Shown in pieces: positions 5,744 to 7,950 of a DNA stretch of 7,950 nt (position 1 is its first letter; every line of letters starts with the position of its first letter). Source of the DNA: Nanobdellota archaeon (GTDB taxonomy: Archaea; Nanobdellota; Nanobdellia; Pacearchaeales; GW2011-AR1); contig JAUYIO010000042.1 of the NCBI GenBank assembly GCA_030688225.1, positions 1 through 7,950 on the forward strand, read 5' to 3'. Both the position numbers and the translations under genes were made by a program. The notes below the pieces were generated by a model that saw only the letters and a list, made by a program, of their open reading frames with translations, made no database searches and was not told the origin of the DNA.

Positions 5744-5887
5744 GCCCCGATAGTCTAGAGGCCAAGGACTCCACCCTCTCAATTCAGGGAAGTGGTTTTA
5801 ATCTCGTTGAGAGAAAAAAATCTAGCATCTCAATGCAGCTTCTCATGGAGTACGGTGGCAACCCGAGTTCGAATCTCGGTCGGGGCG
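5744..5887 (+). tRNA. tRNA-Glu (anticodon CUC) with 71-base intron
   Basis: The exons fold into a standard cloverleaf. Acceptor GCCCCGA (5744-5750) pairs with UCGGGGC (5880-5886), discriminator G5887. The D stem is GUCU with GGAC and the anticodon stem CCACC (5771-5775) with GGUGG (5854-5858). The variable loop is CAAC, and the T arm is CCGAG-UUCGAAU-CUCGG. With the intron at the canonical 37/38 position removed, the loop becomes CUCUCAC with anticodon CUC at 5778-5780 (reads GAG), matching the usual archaeal tRNA-Glu loop. No CCA is encoded. The mature length is 73 bases. Confidence 0.93.
5782..5852 (+). other. tRNA-Glu intron with bulge-helix-bulge junction
   Basis: Loop bases CUCU (5776-5779) pair with GGAG (5847-5850) to form the four-pair central helix expected by the archaeal splicing endonuclease. 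The 3' bulge is U5851-A5852-C5853, and the 5' bulge includes C5780-A5781-A5782. The inner helix is relaxed: the next good pairing is six pairs, 5787-5792 with 5839-5844. The core contains two small hairpins (UCUC/GAGA near 5802-5812 and GCAU/AUGC at 5825-5836). I see no box C/D or H/ACA motif and no homing-endonuclease ORF. Confidence 0.8.
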
Positions 5888-5899
5888 TTTTCCAAAACA

Positions 5900-5908
5900 T
5901 TTTTATAG
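5900..5908 (+). promoter_or_regulatory. TATA box of the 105-residue membrane protein gene
   Basis: TTTTTATAG centred about 25 bases before the ATG at 5929 and 13 bases after tRNA-Glu. It supports the short start at 5929, giving a leaderless transcript, over a longer frame running back through the tRNA. Confidence 0.5.
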
Positions 5909-5928
5909 ATTATTTGTTTTTCTTTTTC

Positions 5929-6246
5929 ATGGTGATTGGAGCTACATTTTTGGTTATTGCAGCAGCAGTGATAATAATTTGGGTATTTCTTGAGTTGAGT
6001 CATTTTAAGCATAAGATTCTCACTGTTCTCTTAATAGGATTTATATTATTTCTTTATTTAAGTACTACAATGGTTTTTAGAGGAAAAGATGTTGATATTC
6101 AAAGTGTTAGTGGAATTTCTGAAGCAACAGGAATTTATTTTTCCTGGTTGGGTTCTTTTTTTGGAAATTTAAAAACAGTTACAAGCAATGTAATTCATAT
6201 GGACTGGGGAAGTAGTGATGTGCCTGTAAATGAAACAAACAAATAA
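5929..6246 (+). CDS. Small membrane protein, two transmembrane segments
   Basis: I do not recognise the family. From the ATG at 5929 the protein has 105 residues. Two hydrophobic segments lie at about 2-21 (VIGATFLVIAAAVIIIWVF) and 30-50, separated by a short charged turn (ELSHFKHK). Both ends of this hairpin would face the same side. The C-terminal half, 51-105, is polar and soluble-looking, with an aromatic stretch (IYFSWLGSFFGNL, 69-81) that could lie along the membrane. The frame is open further upstream, through the tRNA-Glu 3' half and into its intron, but the TATA spacing and the tRNA overlap make 5929 the likely start. The next gene, also a two-segment membrane protein, begins 32 bases later with its own TATA box. 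Confidence 0.75.
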   Translation: MVIGATFLVIAAAVIIIWVFLELSHFKHKILTVLLIGFILFLYLSTTMVFRGKDVDIQSVSGISEATGIYFSWLGSFFGNLKTVTSNVIHMDWGSSDVPVNETNK

Positions 6247-6255
6247 TTTAAAAAC
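6247..6255 (+). promoter_or_regulatory. TATA box of the 87-residue membrane protein gene
   Basis: TTTAAAAAC directly after the stop codon of the preceding gene, centred about 28 bases before the ATG at 6279. Predicts a leaderless or nearly leaderless transcript. Confidence 0.45.
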
Positions 6256-6278
6256 TAGAATAGATTAGTTATAACAAT

Positions 6279-6542
6279 ATGGTGAAGAAAAAAAGAGGAA
6301 AGAGGAAAGCAAAATCTTCAAAAAAATTAGTTAGGTCTAGCAAGAAAAAAATTAGTTTTGTATTTAACAGATTGATTTTCTTTGCAATTTTATTTGCTCT
6401 CTCTTTTGTTCTTTATGCAGCTACTTCTAATGAGGCGTATAAAAATGTTTTTCAAATATTGTCTATGGTATTTGGGTTTATACTACTTGCTTTTGGAATT
6501 GTGTTGTTAATTTTTGTGTTCATGAAACTTCTGAAAAAATAA
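6279..6542 (+). CDS. Small basic membrane protein, two transmembrane segments
   Basis: An 87-residue protein of no family I recognise. Residues 1-25 are very basic and Lys/Arg/Ser-rich (starting MVKKKRGKRKAKSSKK). Two hydrophobic segments follow at about 30-48 (NRLIFFAILFALSFVLYAA) and 58-82, joined by a short polar loop (TSNEAYKNV); the protein ends KLLKK. The positive charges at both ends predict a hairpin with both termini in the cytosol and the loop outside. The basic tail could contact nucleic acid or acidic lipids, but this is only a charge argument. It is in tandem with another two-segment membrane protein, and its stop is ten bases from the 3' end of the opposing tRNA-Thr. Confidence 0.75.
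   Translation: MVKKKRGKRKAKSSKKLVRSSKKKISFVFNRLIFFAILFALSFVLYAATSNEAYKNVFQILSMVFGFILLAFGIVLLIFVFMKLLKK
6534..6539 (-). terminator. Oligo-T terminator candidate for tRNA-Thr
   Basis: Six consecutive T on the minus strand, 12 bases past the 3' end of tRNA-Thr. Archaeal RNA polymerase stops at oligo-T runs without needing a hairpin. The run lies antisense to the last codons of the 87-residue gene, where it encodes lysines. Confidence 0.4.
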
Positions 6543-6551
6543 TATTATGAG

Positions 6552-6624
6552 AGCCACAGAGGAGAATTGAACTCCTGACCTCAACATTACCAATGTTGTG
6601 TTCTACCGACTGAACTACTGTGGC
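6552..6624 (-). tRNA. tRNA-Thr (anticodon GGU)
   Basis: A complete 73-base cloverleaf on the minus strand without an intron. The acceptor stem is GCCACAG with CUGUGGC and discriminator U. The D stem is GUUC with GAAC, and the anticodon stem CAACA with UGUUG. The loop UUGGUAA places GGU at 34-36, reading ACC and ACU. The variable loop is AGGUC, and the T arm is AGGAG-UUCAAUU-CUCCU. The U discriminator is usual for archaeal tRNA-Thr. No CCA is encoded. Its 5' end is about 28 bases from a palindromic TATA box shared with the next gene. Confidence 0.95.
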
Positions 6625-6647
6625 ATTTATTTTTAATAATAAGATAA

Positions 6648-6657
6648 TTTTATAAAA
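6648..6657. promoter_or_regulatory. Palindromic TATA box facing tRNA-Thr and the next gene
   Basis: TTTTATAAAA is its own reverse complement. Its centre is about 28 bases from the tRNA-Thr 5' end at 6624 and about 25 bases from the ATG at 6678, both right for archaeal transcription starts. No second TATA box is evident in the 53-base gap. Confidence 0.6.
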
Positions 6658-6677
6658 CCTACTTCTTAAGCTTCTAA

Positions 6678-7166
6678 ATGAAAGAAGACAAAACTTCTCT
6701 TGAGAAACTGAAAGAGAAATACAAAGAAATTAAGAAAAAACATGGTTTGCCAAGTTTTGAAGATTTGAACAAAGATTTTGGTATAGAGAAGATAGCAGAA
6801 TACGAAACTGATTTTTTAATAAGAGAAGTCAGAAAATACATTGGAGAAAGGTCTTCAAATTATCTGAGATTTCTTGAAACAATTCTTAATCCTGTAAATG
6901 CCCCTATGTTTGTATTTTCCTTTATAAAATTGATAGGATCTGATGAGAAAAAAAGATTAACTGAGATATATAAAGAACTAATAAAGGAAGAAATAAAGGT
7001 TCTTGAACTTGACATGGAATTTTCAGAAGAAAAAGAAGCGAAGTTTATAAGAGAATATTTTGTCTTTTGGCAGAAAATAAAAAAGGAAATGCTTGAGTTA
7101 CTTGTAAAAGTTAATGGGAATTGGGATAACAAATCAGAAGGAAATAGCAAAGGTTATTTTGGGTGA
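6678..7166 (+). CDS. Uncharacterised helical protein, 162 residues
   Basis: I do not recognise a named family. The protein is soluble and almost entirely helical by composition, rich in Lys and Glu. The N-terminal part, LEKLKEKYKEIKKKHGLPSF (8-27), looks like an amphipathic helix or short coiled coil. A less charged segment, ILNPVNAPMFVFSFIKLIG (69-87), interrupts the charged helices and could be a buried core or partner site. The last 20 residues are polar and Gly/Asn-rich. The start at 6678 is supported by a palindromic TATA box about 25 bases upstream, so the mRNA should be leaderless. Its last 13 bases overlap the end of the convergent pheT gene. Confidence 0.75.
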   Translation: MKEDKTSLEKLKEKYKEIKKKHGLPSFEDLNKDFGIEKIAEYETDFLIREVRKYIGERSSNYLRFLETILNPVNAPMFVFSFIKLIGSDEKKRLTEIYKELIKEEIKVLELDMEFSEEKEAKFIREYFVFWQKIKKEMLELLVKVNGNWDNKSEGNSKGYFG

Positions 7167-7950
7167 GATTTGCCTATTTCTTTAAAAATATTCTCTAAAT
7201 TAATTTCAAAAAGTGCGACAGGCATTTTAATTTTCCAGTTCTTTAGAATTTTTGGATGGATTTCTCCGATAAAACCGATTGATTTATTTTCTAAGAGAAT
7301 ATCAGAAACTCTGCCGTCAATAAAATGCTGTGGAAATTCTTCTGTTTCTTTTAGCTCTAATTTTACATTAATCATTCTAGATAAATATTCTAAGATTTGT
7401 TTTATTTGTGTGAAATTCCCTGGAGTGATTACAACACAAAGATTTTCTTCTTCATGTATCTTTTCATTTTCTGTCTTAAAAATTTTCCCTGTTTCAAAAA
7501 TATTTTGGGGATATTCTGAATCTATGTTTTCCGAGATATTCTTCAGGAGATAATGTGTCAAATCTTTTCGTAATAGATTATACTCTGTTTTAGATTCTTC
7601 AACTTCTATAAATCTTTTTTCTTTTTTTTCTTGAATTCCCATTTTTATGAATTGTTCTTTTTTATTTGTCAAGTGGTAGTTTGAAACCTCAATCATATTT
7701 AATCCTGATAAAATCTCTGAAATTTTTCTCTTGATTATTTCCTTTTTATCTTCTTTTCCAATGGTTGATATTTTTGGGATTTCTGGAACAAAATTTTCAT
7801 AACCATAAGCTATTGCCACGTCTTCAACAAGATCAATCTCATGCAAGATATCTGTTCTCCAAGAAGGGATTTCCACTAATTCTTTAGAGTAATTGTGCCC
7901 CATTCTTTCCAATAATTTTTTTAATTCTTTTTCATTAAGATTTATTCCTA
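7154..7950 (-). CDS. pheT: Phenylalanyl-tRNA synthetase beta subunit, C-terminal part
   Basis: PheT pairs with PheS to charge tRNA-Phe. The frame enters from the right edge without a start and shows 264 complete codons, about half of an archaeal PheT. GINLNEKELKKLLERMGHNY at the edge, followed by VEIPSWRTDILHEIDLVED (codons about 26-44), is the typical B5 domain and its exit. YGYENFVPEIP leads into the catalytic-like core domain, and IGFIGEIHPKILKNW with the final MPVALFEINLENI is the conserved end of that domain. The protein stops there and lacks the C-terminal anticodon-binding (FDX-ACB) domain of bacterial PheT, as expected for the archaeal/eukaryotic type. An apparent TTG start at 7912 is internal, since the frame stays open to the window edge. 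It overlaps the convergent 162-residue gene by 13 bases. Confidence 0.93.
   Translation of the reverse strand, partial: GINLNEKELKKLLERMGHNYSKELVEIPSWRTDILHEIDLVEDVAIAYGYENFVPEIPKISTIGKEDKKEIIKRKISEILSGLNMIEVSNYHLTNKKEQFIKMGIQEKKEKRFIEVEESKTEYNLLRKDLTHYLLKNISENIDSEYPQNIFETGKIFKTENEKIHEEENLCVVITPGNFTQIKQILEYLSRMINVKLELKETEEFPQHFIDGRVSDILLENKSIGFIGEIHPKILKNWKIKMPVALFEINLENIFKEIGKSHPK

Noticed and set aside
5782..5852. A guide RNA hidden in the tRNA intron, as in archaeal tRNA-Trp
   Set aside because: No C box (RUGAUGA), D box (CUGA) or ACA box with a kink-turn is present.
5833..5928. An extended N-terminus for the 105-residue membrane protein, starting inside the tRNA-Glu intron
   Set aside because: It would translate the 3' half of the tRNA, and a TATA box at 5900-5908 gives leaderless spacing to the ATG at 5929.
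7910..7912. TTG start of a short pheT-like gene
   Set aside because: The frame is open to the window edge and the upstream codons (GINLNEKELKKL) are typical PheT sequence.
1..7950. CRISPR array, insertion sequence, toxin-antitoxin or defence genes
   Set aside because: No spaced repeats, transposase motifs or recognisable defence proteins are seen; the genes are mostly core information-processing ones.

Overview
The window reads as a densely packed, AT-rich archaeal chromosome segment. Archaeal markers include a two-subunit clamp loader (RfcS and RfcL), a tRNA-Glu split by an intron with a bulge-helix-bulge fold, tRNAs without an encoded CCA end, ribosomal protein eL41, a short archaeal-type PheT, and TATA boxes about 25 bases before start codons (leaderless mRNAs). 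Tiny intergenic gaps, several small membrane proteins and low GC suggest a reduced-genome DPANN-type archaeon (Woesearchaeota or Pacearchaeota-like). That placement is inference.

Left part (1-2645, all minus strand): a clamp-loader operon reads rfcS, an 82-residue protein of unknown function, then rfcL, followed by a small membrane protein cut by the left edge. The RfcL homologue stops directly after its collar domain and shows no C-terminal PCNA-binding tail.

Middle (2646-5241, all minus strand): a 69-residue Cys-rich protein sits one base behind an ORF of only 38 codons that encodes eL41. Upstream lie a PHP-domain metal-dependent phosphoesterase, a YdjM/DUF457-type membrane protein and endonuclease III. 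Each of these except the Cys-rich protein has its own TATA box with a spacing that predicts a leaderless transcript. A 10-bp inverted repeat with a 45-base loop lies in front of rfcS.

Right part (5296-7950, mostly plus strand): tRNA-Gln(CUG), an EF-Tu domain-2-like small protein, intron-containing tRNA-Glu(CUC), two small membrane proteins, tRNA-Thr(GGU) on the minus strand, a helical protein of unknown function, and the C-terminal half of pheT on the minus strand, cut by the right edge. Just before tRNA-Glu the first 14 bases of that tRNA are repeated, and between the two copies lies a 7-base sequence complementary to both.

Most recognisable genes serve information processing: sliding-clamp loading, base-excision repair, ribosome, tRNA and tRNA charging. 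The points most worth a second look are the tRNA-Glu leader, the eL41/Cys-protein pair, the uncharacterised protein inside the clamp-loader operon, and the two places where one TATA box seems to serve a tRNA and a protein gene in opposite directions.
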